Source: Fratercula arctica (lineage: Eukaryota; Chordata; Aves; Charadriiformes; Alcidae). Taken from it: a stretch of DNA of 64,000 nucleotides. A model generated the notes under the pieces. That model ran no database searches, was not told the origin of the DNA, and worked only from the letters and a program-made list of their open reading frames with translations. The stretch spans positions 11,464,001 through 11,528,000 of the forward strand of contig CANTUZ010000005.1 in assembly GCA_947846985.1 (NCBI GenBank). Reading direction: 5' to 3'. This document shows positions 53,001-58,220 of the stretch, piece after piece (position 1 is the first letter of the stretch; each line of letters starts with the position of its first letter). The translations under genes and the position numbers were made by a program.

Positions 53001-54804
53001 TGGTTACAGCAAGGAAGGGCTGGGTATTAAAAGAAGAAACATAGCATTCCATCATCTATACTTTTAATTGTCTTCTAAACAGAAATTAAATGGAAGCATA
53101 CTCACAAAGCAAAATTTAAGTTTTGTATTAACACAAAGCTGATAATGTGAAAGTGTTTGTATTGTCCATATTTAAAAATTATATGTTTTAACTACTTAAA
53201 ACAATATATTTATTCCACTGTCACTATATGACCATTTAAAGAGAGATAGCATAGTATTTTATAGTAAAATTTTAAAATACTTTATTCCTACTACACCCTA
53301 AATACTAATCTTAAAAAAAAAAAACAACAAAACCCACAGAAAAAAGAATGAGAAATCTTTCTGTATTTTGTTTAAAAATCTTGCATAAGATGACTGATAA
53401 GACTCTGTGTGCCATTGGGAGTTATATCGAATGTAAAAGCAAAATGAGGCCCAGGGAGCTTAATCCATCCTCAATATTTACATTATCAATCAAAAATTGT
53501 TTTTGCAAGAAGATACCAAAAAGCCACACCAGACTCCCTACAAAGCCTCAAACGCATGCCAGAAGGCATAGTGCAAAACCTCAACTTCTCAGAATGGGTC
53601 ATATTTTAAGAATTATCAGTGCTTTATAACAATGACACTTATCATCCCTACAACTGCATATATATATAGCAATCCTAGCTGAGTAAGAAGCACAAAAAAA
53701 TCAATTTTTTTTAAACCAAATTCAACTGCCTTGAATGATTTCACATAATGCCTGACATAAAAAGAAGTTACTGTGAACAGAACTACATTATGATAAACAA
53801 TACTTTGGTTTTCTTGATCTTCAGGAGGTTCCAGGACTTTCACAAATTCTAGATTCACATGGATTTCAACGCCTAGTATAAGTGCAACTTTGAAGAGGAT
53901 AAGTTGAAGTTGTCGAATACCTGTAGAGAGCAAGTAACAAAGATGTATTTAATATGTAAGTAATCACAGCTGCTACCAGCATGCCATCCAACTGATACTA
54001 ATTGTTAACATAAGCATGCAGCGTTATTATTTCCCATACTGTGATGAACGCAAATCTAGCAACCACCACAGGATGTTGTTCTCTTCTGGCTCATTTTCCT
54101 CTTGCAGCACAACCTCATAGGTAATAAAACTCATTTCAGTAAGTTTCTTAGAATACTTTCTTAGAGCTTTCCTTCTTAGCAGATCCTTTAAATATGATTA
54201 ACCAATATGTTGACGATTTTGGGATAGAAAATTTTACAGTGTATTTCCCTGTGAAATATCCCACTGTTGCGTATTTTCTCATTAGATTAAGGGTTGTGTC
54301 TACCTTCAACATACTAGAATGAATATCAATATTCTTCATACTTTGTAAGAAAAACCTGTTGTTTAACAAATGCAGATTAACAAAAAAGCTGCTCCATAAG
54401 ACTGTCAATTTATTCAAATGCCATCTTGCAATTACACCATTATTTTTTGGGGGGGGTGGGGGGGTGGTGGTGGTGGTGACACACTCACACATGCTTAAAG
54501 AAGATGAGCTTTCTGCCAAATCAAGAAAGTCTCCATTGATCTTCTGACCTCAGTACACCTCTTATCAGAACAGTACTCATGCCCTCAGATACTTACTGAT
54601 GTGATCAATAGATCCTGCACAGAATTTTCCATAAAATTTCTTTGCTCCAAGTCCCCGGAGGTCATGGATTGTGAATGGCCAGAGATGCAACACATTGTTT
54701 CTTGAAAAAGTGTCCCTCTTCTCTACGACGACGACTTTGGCTCCCAGGAAGGCAAGTTCTATGGCAGTCCGCAAGCCACATGGGCCACCTCCAATAATTA
54801 AACA
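1540..54804 (-). CDS. MICAL2: MICAL2 gene, 23 coding exons in the window, 5' end and long-isoform 3' end outside it
   Basis: MICAL2 is a flavin-dependent monooxygenase that uses NADPH and O2 to oxidise methionines of actin, which destabilises filaments; MICAL2 is partly nuclear and acts on nuclear actin, promoting SRF/MRTF transcription (family knowledge). In the sequence I see the FAD monooxygenase domain, then a CH domain, a basic nuclear-localisation cluster, a LIM domain and a MICAL2-type C-terminal tail. MICAL2 rather than MICAL3 or MICAL1 is chosen because of paralog-specific stretches such as VVVVEKRD and [14 protein letters not shown], and because the terminal exon resembles the MICAL2 tail. 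All exon joins keep phase. The short-form exons here encode 1,093 residues; with the missing N-terminal exon (about 88 residues in human) the total is near 1,180, a little longer than the 1,124-residue human form. No frameshift or internal stop was found, so the gene looks intact. Confidence 0.95.
4600..4672 (+). repeat. Pyrimidine-rich low-complexity tract
   Basis: Almost uninterrupted T and C, including T-runs of 11 or more bases. Simple sequence within the long intron. Confidence 0.85.
4829..4906 (+). mobile_element. CR1 retrotransposon 3' tail
   Basis: Contains GGTTGGACTAGATGATCTTT and then GTCCCTTCCAACCCAAACCA ending in CTATGATTG, the typical 3' end of avian CR1 LINEs. 5'-truncated to fewer than 100 recognisable bases; the exact 5' border is uncertain. 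Confidence 0.9.
9361..9380 (+). repeat. Homopolymer C13 followed by T7
   Basis: Thirteen Cs followed by seven Ts. Prone to sequencing error and length variation. Confidence 0.9.
11560..11612. repeat. GC-rich inverted repeat
   Basis: GGGGGTCCCC at 11,560-11,569 pairs with GGGGACCCCC at 11,603-11,612, a perfect 10 bp stem with a 33-base loop that is itself rich in C and G runs. Intronic for the long MICAL2 form. Confidence 0.6.
20310..20315 (-). terminator. Candidate polyadenylation signal of the short MICAL2 transcript
   Basis: The first canonical AATAAA on the minus strand after the stop codon (plus strand TTTATT), about 680 bases downstream. Others follow at 19,893-19,898, 19,489-19,494 and 19,313-19,318 in the same AT-rich region, so the true cleavage site cannot be chosen from sequence alone. 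Confidence 0.3.
20494..20900 (+). repeat. Three poly(A) runs (poly-U in MICAL2 sense)
   Basis: A21 at 20,494-20,514, A15 at 20,607-20,621 and A19 at 20,882-20,900, all within 500 bases past the short-form stop codon. Confidence 0.9.
20994..21380 (-). CDS. MICAL2: MICAL2 terminal exon of the short isoform, with hydrophobic C-terminal tail
   Basis: 387 bp including the TAA stop at 20,994-20,996; about residues 1054-1181, phase 0 in. Acceptor ATATAAG. The first part ([20 protein letters not shown]) is polar; the second starts [20 protein letters not shown] and ends with WVKKFYRV. It includes [20 protein letters not shown] and [15 protein letters not shown], a long hydrophobic or amphipathic stretch. 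The human canonical MICAL2 ends with a recognisably related tail (DNAYNY..YELLSLG), so this is a real, conserved terminal exon. An in-frame internal donor at 21,280-21,279 can cut this exon to 21,281-21,380 and remove the tail. Confidence 0.94.
   Translation of the reverse strand, partial: EATEAWKKEEPKATETTTESTLSTASSPEDRSPGILTSFFRGTLSWPLRVTRDLLDIPRRLSNWMHGFLHATNLHFRDNAYNYTYLYELLSLGVPFLCALLEVLTHMYREAELSLENVLEWVKKFYRV
21279..21280 (-). promoter_or_regulatory. MICAL2: Alternative 5' splice site inside the MICAL2 terminal exon
   Basis: The minus strand reads TCCCCAG|GTATCC here. Using this donor gives a 100 bp exon (21,281-21,380) that ends in phase 1. The only other conserved exon downstream (1,540-1,732) begins with the two bases needed to finish that codon. 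The donor therefore defines the choice between the tail-bearing short form and a longer form. Its use is inferred; no transcript evidence is available here. Confidence 0.75.
21711..21799 (-). CDS. MICAL2: MICAL2 exon: end of the LIM domain
   Basis: 89 bp, about residues 1024-1053, phase 1 in, phase 0 out. Acceptor TTGTAG, donor GTGCGT. Encodes [13 protein letters not shown], supplying the final C-x2-H zinc pair, then a basic stretch [16 protein letters not shown] that resembles the KQRKRRAEL region of mammalian MICAL2. Confidence 0.96.
21800..22889. other. MICAL2 intron within the LIM domain
   Basis: 1,090 bp separating the two LIM exons. A purine-rich GGGGAGGGCGGGG run lies near 22,300. Nothing else seen. 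The neighbouring 330 bp intron (21,381-21,710) is also featureless. Confidence 0.7.
22890..23076 (-). CDS. MICAL2: MICAL2 exon: LIM domain, main part
   Basis: 187 bp, about residues 962-1024, phase 0 in, phase 1 out. Acceptor TAACAG, donor GTAATA. Encodes the zinc ligands CYFC, then 17 residues, then [10 protein letters not shown]: seven of the eight LIM ligands pattern correctly and the last pair is in the next exon. [18 protein letters not shown] is nearly invariant in MICALs. In MICALs the LIM domain helps in protein contacts and autoinhibition (family knowledge). Confidence 0.97.
23077..24961. other. MICAL2 intron
   Basis: AT-rich, no exon or repeat recognised. Slightly C-rich at 23.3-23.5 and 24.0-24.1 kb. 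Confidence 0.7.
24962..25069 (-). CDS. MICAL2: MICAL2 exon: segment before the LIM domain
   Basis: 108 bp, about residues 926-961, phase 0 in and out. Acceptor GGTTAG, donor GTAAGA. Encodes [20 protein letters not shown] and [10 protein letters not shown], matching the [20 protein letters not shown] block of mammalian MICAL2. It lies 7.7 kb from the previous exon; a short segment present in the human protein just before this block was not found, so an extra exon may lie in that intron. Confidence 0.94.
25070..32744. other. 7.7 kb MICAL2 intron with CR1 insertion
   Basis: Between the serine/proline-rich linker exon and the pre-LIM exon. Besides the CR1 fragment at 27.4-28.3 kb it is mostly AT-rich single-copy-looking sequence with a few GC-richer patches (28.3-28.5 and 30.3-30.7 kb). 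I could not find an exon for the roughly 20 residues that the human protein has at this place. Confidence 0.65.
27445..28275 (+). mobile_element. Degraded CR1 LINE fragment (reverse-transcriptase C-terminal part and 3' end)
   Basis: The plus strand, antisense to MICAL2, translates to CR1 reverse-transcriptase C-terminal motifs: [62 protein letters not shown] and, in another frame, [10 protein letters not shown] and [22 protein letters not shown] at 27,528-27,530 interrupts the first frame and the frame changes near 28,013, so it is dead. It ends with TAGGTCCCTTCCAACTGAAA before TATTCTATTT, a typical avian CR1 terminus. It is truncated at the 5' end; the left border is approximate. Confidence 0.93.
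32745..32876 (-). CDS. MICAL2: MICAL2 exon: serine/proline-rich linker
   Basis: 132 bp, about residues 882-925, phase 0 in and out. Acceptor ACACAG, donor GTACTC. Encodes [20 protein letters not shown] and then a serine/alanine-rich stretch ending [10 protein letters not shown]. The order NKL..KG.SH..PP.P and the SS...SASPA end fit mammalian MICAL2. Confidence 0.92.
32877..33491. other. MICAL2 intron
   Basis: 615 bp, AT-rich, nothing recognised. Confidence 0.7.
33492..33593 (-). CDS. MICAL2: MICAL2 exon: conserved linker
   Basis: 102 bp, about residues 848-881, phase 0 in and out. Acceptor CTGCAG, donor GTGAAT. Encodes [20 protein letters not shown] and [14 protein letters not shown], strongly conserved with mammalian MICAL2. 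Confidence 0.96.
33817..34029 (-). CDS. MICAL2: MICAL2 exon: linker ending in a coiled-coil-like helix
   Basis: 213 bp, about residues 777-847, phase 0 in and out. Acceptor TTTCAG, donor GTGACA. The first two thirds are polar and poorly conserved; the end, [17 protein letters not shown], matches the LSGVLWRLQQVEEK helix of mammalian MICAL2 and is predicted to be helical with heptad-like spacing. Confidence 0.92.
34030..35554. other. MICAL2 intron
   Basis: 1,525 bp, AT-rich, nothing recognised. Confidence 0.7.
35555..35659 (-). CDS. MICAL2: MICAL2 exon: proline-rich linker
   Basis: 105 bp, about residues 742-776, phase 0 in and out. Acceptor TACAAG, donor GTAGGA. Encodes a low-complexity, proline-rich segment ending LLPPQPKRQ, alignable only loosely with the mammalian linker (which has PLKRQ at the same place). 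The 5' border is less sure than the 3' border, because the acceptor lacks a good pyrimidine tract. Confidence 0.8.
35660..36740. other. MICAL2 intron
   Basis: 1,081 bp, AT-rich, nothing recognised. Confidence 0.7.
36741..36890 (-). CDS. MICAL2: MICAL2 exon: conserved linker helix
   Basis: 150 bp, about residues 692-741, phase 0 in and out. Acceptor TTGCAG, donor GTAGGC. Begins with a serine-rich stretch and then encodes [19 protein letters not shown], which is nearly invariant among MICAL2 and MICAL3. Ends GFRRQ. Confidence 0.95.
36891..37487. other. MICAL2 intron with open frame at its 5' end
   Basis: 597 bp. Its first 129 bases in transcript order (37,487-37,359) remain open in the MICAL2 frame and are GC-rich; the rest is AT-rich. 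Confidence 0.7.
37488..37559 (-). CDS. MICAL2: MICAL2 exon with the basic nuclear-localisation cluster
   Basis: 72 bp, about residues 668-691, phase 0 in and out. Acceptor TTTCAG. Encodes [17 protein letters not shown], whose KRRRK cluster corresponds to the known nuclear-localisation signal of MICAL2, then LFGVFEE. The donor is GTTGGT, weak beyond GT, but it is the one that keeps phase with the next exon and lands where mammalian MICAL2 joins. The frame stays open for 42 more codons past this donor. Confidence 0.87.
37560..41844. other. 4.3 kb MICAL2 intron
   Basis: Mostly AT-rich with poly(A)-like runs near 40,080, 40,330 and 41,275. GC-richer islands at 37.6-37.9 and 39.0-39.4 kb have no recognised content. 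Confidence 0.65.
41845..41957 (-). CDS. MICAL2: MICAL2 exon: linker after the CH domain
   Basis: 113 bp, about residues 630-667, phase 1 in, phase 0 out. Acceptor GAACAG, donor GTAAGT. Encodes a variable segment followed by [15 protein letters not shown], which agrees with the NNYLNLTFPRKR region of mammalian MICAL2. Confidence 0.93.
41958..42456. other. MICAL2 intron
   Basis: 499 bp, nothing recognised. Confidence 0.7.
42457..42656 (-). CDS. MICAL2: MICAL2 exon: calponin-homology domain, second half
   Basis: 200 bp, about residues 563-630, phase 2 in, phase 1 out. Acceptor CTGCAG, donor GTAAGC. Encodes [20 protein letters not shown], then [15 protein letters not shown] and [20 protein letters not shown], completing the CH domain. 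The exon is clearly richer in G and C than its flanking introns. Confidence 0.97.
42657..44859. other. MICAL2 intron within the CH domain
   Basis: 2.2 kb splitting the CH domain. Contains a C-rich patch at 43,430-43,570. No exon or repeat recognised. Confidence 0.7.
44860..45007 (-). CDS. MICAL2: MICAL2 exon: calponin-homology domain, first half
   Basis: 148 bp, about residues 514-563, phase 1 in, phase 2 out. Acceptor CTGCAG, donor GTAAGT. Encodes [19 protein letters not shown] and [20 protein letters not shown], the first helices of a type-2 CH domain. CH domains of this type are usually protein-binding folds; a single copy in MICALs does not by itself bind actin tightly (family knowledge). 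Confidence 0.97.
45103..45193 (-). CDS. MICAL2: MICAL2 exon: linker before the CH domain
   Basis: 91 bp, about residues 484-514, phase 0 in, phase 1 out. Acceptor TTGTAG, donor GTATGT. Encodes [18 protein letters not shown] and [12 protein letters not shown]. Short flanking introns (202 bp upstream, 95 bp downstream) make this the tightest part of the gene. Confidence 0.94.
45396..45522 (-). CDS. MICAL2: MICAL2 exon: end of the monooxygenase domain
   Basis: 127 bp, about residues 441-483, phase 2 in, phase 0 out. The acceptor is TATAAG and the donor is GTCAGT. Encodes [19 protein letters not shown] and [18 protein letters not shown], the conserved C-terminal part of the catalytic domain. Confidence 0.95.
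45523..46758. other. MICAL2 intron
   Basis: 1.2 kb. Contains an A/G-rich simple stretch at 45,778-45,810. Nothing else recognised. Confidence 0.7.
46759..46874 (-). CDS. MICAL2: MICAL2 exon: end of the FAD site
   Basis: 116 bp, about residues 403-441, phase 0 in, phase 2 out. Acceptor TTACAG, donor GTGAGT. Encodes [20 protein letters not shown] and [19 protein letters not shown]. It completes the FAD-binding site begun by the GD motif of the upstream exon. Confidence 0.97.
46875..47694. other. MICAL2 intron
   Basis: 820 bp, A-runs near 47,143 and 47,540. Nothing else recognised. Confidence 0.7.
47695..47952 (-). CDS. MICAL2: MICAL2 exon: core of the monooxygenase with GD motif
   Basis: 258 bp, about residues 317-402, phase 0 in and out, the largest catalytic exon. 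Acceptor TTGCAG, donor GTATAT. It encodes [16 protein letters not shown], the [20 protein letters not shown] segment, then [13 protein letters not shown] and [12 protein letters not shown]. The GD of the last motif binds the ribityl chain of FAD; its partner residues PFWPMGTG are in the next exon. Confidence 0.97.
47953..49609. other. MICAL2 intron with a C-rich island
   Basis: 1.66 kb. AT-rich except 48,610-48,850, which is C-rich on the plus strand and therefore G-rich in the MICAL2 transcript. Confidence 0.7.
49610..49710 (-). CDS. MICAL2: MICAL2 exon: monooxygenase domain
   Basis: 101 bp, about residues 283-316, phase 1 in, phase 0 out. Acceptor TTTCAG, donor GTATGT. Encodes [20 protein letters not shown] and then [13 protein letters not shown], both well conserved across MICALs. 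Confidence 0.96.
49711..50618. other. MICAL2 intron with AAT microsatellite
   Basis: 908 bp. Holds the trinucleotide repeat listed separately; the rest is AT-rich. Confidence 0.7.
49999..50050 (+). repeat. AAT trinucleotide microsatellite, 17 perfect units
   Basis: Uninterrupted AAT repeated 17 times (ATT on the MICAL2 sense strand), inside an intron of the monooxygenase region. Confidence 0.98.
50619..50774 (-). CDS. MICAL2: MICAL2 exon: monooxygenase domain
   Basis: 156 bp, about residues 231-283, phase 1 in and out. Acceptor ACCAG, donor GTGAGT. Encodes [20 protein letters not shown], then the conserved [20 protein letters not shown] block of the MICAL catalytic domain. Nothing unusual. 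Confidence 0.96.
50775..52553. other. MICAL2 intron
   Basis: 1.8 kb, AT-rich, nothing recognised. Confidence 0.7.
52554..52655 (-). CDS. MICAL2: MICAL2 exon: DG motif of the monooxygenase
   Basis: 102 bp, about residues 197-231, phase 1 in and out. Acceptor TTTTAG, donor GTAGGT. It encodes IGWRAEFLP and then [16 protein letters not shown], which carries the DG motif that contacts FAD and NADPH in the hydroxylase family. Confidence 0.96.
52656..53803. other. MICAL2 intron
   Basis: 1.15 kb, AT-rich with an A-run at about 52,865-52,881 and 53,313-53,324. Nothing else recognised. Confidence 0.7.
53804..53920 (-). CDS. MICAL2: MICAL2 exon: monooxygenase domain
   Basis: 117 bp, about residues 158-197, phase 1 in and phase 1 out. 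Acceptor CTACAG precedes [16 protein letters not shown]; the exon ends at EDQENQ. The [14 protein letters not shown] stretch is MICAL2-like (MICAL3 differs here). The donor is GTATTG, a valid GT but weak after the first two bases. Confidence 0.95.
53921..54596. other. MICAL2 intron with a G-rich tract
   Basis: 676 bp between the first two monooxygenase exons in the window. Contains the G-rich tract at 54,449-54,478. Confidence 0.7.
54449..54478 (+). repeat. G-rich tract with GGT repeats
   Basis: G8, T, G7 and then GGT-type repeats, 30 bases without A or C. It lies on the template strand of MICAL2 (plus strand), so the transcript is C-rich here. It has four or more G-runs and could form a quadruplex in DNA. 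Confidence 0.85.
54597..54804 (-). CDS. MICAL2: MICAL2 exon: FAD-binding fingerprint
   Basis: 208 bp, first exon present in the window, about residues 89-158. It follows a CTAG acceptor and opens in phase 0 with the codons for [10 protein letters not shown], the GxGxxG dinucleotide-binding fingerprint that holds the ADP part of FAD. EKRD then ends the second beta strand of the Rossmann fold. The conserved block [20 protein letters not shown] follows. The exon ends in phase 1 at a canonical GTAAGT donor (54,596-54,591). The preceding N-terminal exon is missing from the window. Confidence 0.97.
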
Positions 54805-57800
54805 CTAGCAGAGAAAAGAAGGAGTCTCACTTTTACATTGACTTCCACACGGTTTCTAACTTACTCTATTGGTATGACTTGGTATTCACCTGGACTTGAG
54901 AGTGTATTCAAGTAATCTATTTAAATCAATAAACATTAACATTTTGTTTGCGTGTGGTGTTCAGTCAATTTATACAAGAGGATAAACTGTGCTCCATGCA
55001 GACATAAAAGCATCTGATAAAAAGATGCAACAGAAGAGCAAAAAGCCAAGCACTTTTGAGCATCTACTTGTACATTTCTAACTTGCATTTCGTGTTTCAA
55101 AAGTGCTTGCAGTAAACAGGATTACAGCTACATAAAAGGGAAGGGAAAGGAAATAAGTGGTCTTGGTGTAGGCTTTTTTTGTTTTAAAGAGGAAATCGGT
55201 GCGAATTTTCTAGACTTGTTTGACAAATCTATGACAAGCCAGTAGTCCCACAGTACTAGTTACTCTCTCTTTCAAGTGAGGCGTACCCTGAACATAACAG
55301 CTTACTTCACTGACTGCTGTAAGTCAGGGCATATCAATGGAAGTCAGGAGACTCGTCCTGCTTCAAGAGAGCTGGGGAACTCAGCCTGTCCTATTCCATT
55401 TCACCCAGTCGTCAACATCCTCACCTTTAGGACAATCACATTTTAGGAGCTTAAATCTAAGTTTGAGCATCCCCAGAAGAACCACTTCGGAAATGATTAC
55501 AAGGACTTCTTGCCCGAATTTCAGTTGACAGCTGTAAGTTTTCACAGACTAACAAGCAAAGGATTTACAGAAAGCAAACTAATTAAAACTCAAACATATC
55601 TAATGCTTACATTTTCCCAACTGATTACTAAAAACTGATTGGAAACAGTCTAATAGCTGGACAATGTCGCTGTTCCACACCTCCCCCCAAAACCCACCCC
55701 ACTCCCCCAAACCCCACACAGACTTCCCAAAATCTGCGCCACTGGCTGGAGCGCGGGGCTGGGGCAGGGAGAGCGGTGGTGGGCCCGAGCGGAGGGGAGA
55801 GCTTCGGCTGTGAGGCCAAGCTCTGCCGCATTCGTTGCAAATCCAAACCCATTATCTCACAGGCCAGACATGCTCCTGTGCGTCCCGCACACATAGCCAG
55901 ACAGTGATTACAGTTTCAAAGCAAGCACAGGCTGTATCTGGAGGCTGGTTGGATACGAGTCTGGTTCCCATTACATTTCAATTTCATAAAAGAGAGTCAT
56001 TTATTTGTTTTGGTTTGTTCGTCATTTGTTTTCAAATTTAACAACTTAAGCAAAACTTTTCTGGGGCTGACTTTTGTCCATGACTTTTGTTCAACCCAAT
56101 TGTAAAAGTGCAAAAAATTCTTTTAAATTGAATAAATAATTAGAATAAATTCCCACTGAAAGAAGAGCTCCTGTGAGGTGCTTTTGCTTCGCTTTAGGCA
56201 AGTGTTTTGTTAACTAGAGATTTTAAATAAGTCAAAGTTAGGTTGTTGCATTAGCCGCTTGGCTTTCTTCCTCTTAAAAGAACATATTTAATTCATAATT
56301 TCAGAAGAACACTCCTCACTGCATGCTAAATATTAAAAAACATCAACAGATGTAATTATATAAAGGAAGAAAATGGAGTGCAGATGTTATCCCGACTGAA
56401 GAGGATCACTGGTGGAGTCTGGGTCAGCTCTTCTCTGCACATGCTTGTTGTGATTAACATGGGAACTCTGAGCTCTGACAAGTGAGTGACTGCCTTCACA
56501 GCCACACAGTTTTCCAGTAATGTTTAGCAAGCAGTTAGAAACATATTACAAATAAAGACCATACATGGTTTGATAAGGTGGGTTTGTTTCTTTGGCTAGC
56601 AAACTGCATTATATATAAATAACTGCAACTTTTTAAAAAAGCAGTCTTTTGAGATTTAGTCATAGTGGATCCTGCCAAGTAATAAAACCCACACAGAAAA
56701 CACTGTTAGTTCCTCCTGGTTTTCTGCAATACAGTATGTTACAATTTTAGGGAGGATTCTGCCCTCTCCCCTCCTCCTATCACCATTGACAAAATATCTT
56801 CCTAATTGCCTAGAGACACTGTGAAAAATCGTTGTATATTTGCCATCACCCATGGTTACCTTCCATAAACATATTTATCTATGTCTCAGAACTATTTGTT
56901 CTTTGATTTGTTAAGGACGTTTCCTGCTGGTGTAGAGCTTACTCTTGGCACTTTGTCATCTTTTTTTGATATTTCAGGGGTCAAAACCAGCACAAAACCC
57001 TTGCAAAGGCAACTCTTACTGTGGTTACGTTCCTACCGTTATTAAGTAAGGAAAGGGACCATACCACTGTCCTGTCCCTGCCCTCCCTCCCCAGCTCTCT
57101 GCATGCAAATAAATTCACAGGAGAAACCTTCTTGTAGCCAGCCTAGAACAAACCTTGAATGGCTTCCTCTTTTCACCTCCTGTTACCCTAATCTCCTGGC
57201 TCATCAGGGCCTGCTTTTGAAATTAATTTCTTGTAATTTAACACAGATCGTGACAACTGACATCACATAAGGAAGTCTCGAATGAACAGTCCTGAAATGC
57301 AACAAACAGGGTTGGACAAATGCCAATGGTTTCTTGACATCCACATTGCCATTCACAGCTCAACTGTCTTTTAACAGTGCCAGATCACCTCCTGAAAAGG
57401 TAAAGGGTAACTTGATTTTTCAAAGCATCTTCCGCAAATTATTCAAAGTAACAGCTGCTGAAGAGGACTAACAAGGAACTTTTACATATTTCTTGTTCAG
57501 GCTGGAAATGAAGGAGAAAGACTTGTACAGATTACAGGGCAGCTCAGCCAAGAATAAGATCATTACTAGACTTCTATGACCTGCCTGAAGAATCAGTATC
57601 ACTCTGGATGTTATATCCTGGTTTACTACTGAGAGTACACCACATTAATGGAAGATAACAATACTGACAGAAGGTGGTTTTTCAGTAAAAACCTCATAGT
57701 ATAAAGGACTGATCTTCTGCCTGCACATCTATGTAAATACTTCCTATCAAATCAGAAGCTTCATTAAATTTAATACACTCTCTAAGAACAGAACCTATGT

Positions 57801-58004
57801 CACAACAAGACAGGAGCAGGCAAAAGTACAGAACGAATAAATGAGGATGGAGAAAACAACACAGTTATGCATTCATGTCGCAGATTAAAGCACATGATTT
57901 TAAAATGCCACATTTCCTCCTTTCTCCTTTATGACAATCATTTGTCTTTGCACAAAGATCTTATAAATGCTTAAAATATTGAACATACATCCTCTGGGAG
58001 AGGA

Positions 58005-58220
58005 AATGCACACGCTGAGAAAGGGAGCCAGGACGAGGACTCCGACCAGGCTGTTCCCATGCCCTGGTCCTCACCGCAGCCCAGCGCTGCGCCCACGAGT
58101 CCCCCCCCAGCCCAGGGGCGAAAAGCCGGGCACCACCAACACCTGCAAACACCCAGACAGCGGCTTGTCCCGCACAGGCACACCTGCGCTCCGCCACCTC
58201 GGCAACAACAGGACCACGTA
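58005..58220. other. CpG-containing GC-rich island in the MICAL2 upstream intron
   Basis: About 215 bases, clearly GC-rich and with roughly a dozen CpGs by eye, in otherwise AT-rich intron. Both strands are open for 80-110 codons, as expected by chance in GC-rich sequence. No known protein. It could be an alternative promoter, a cryptic exon or a remnant of an insertion. Confidence 0.4.
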
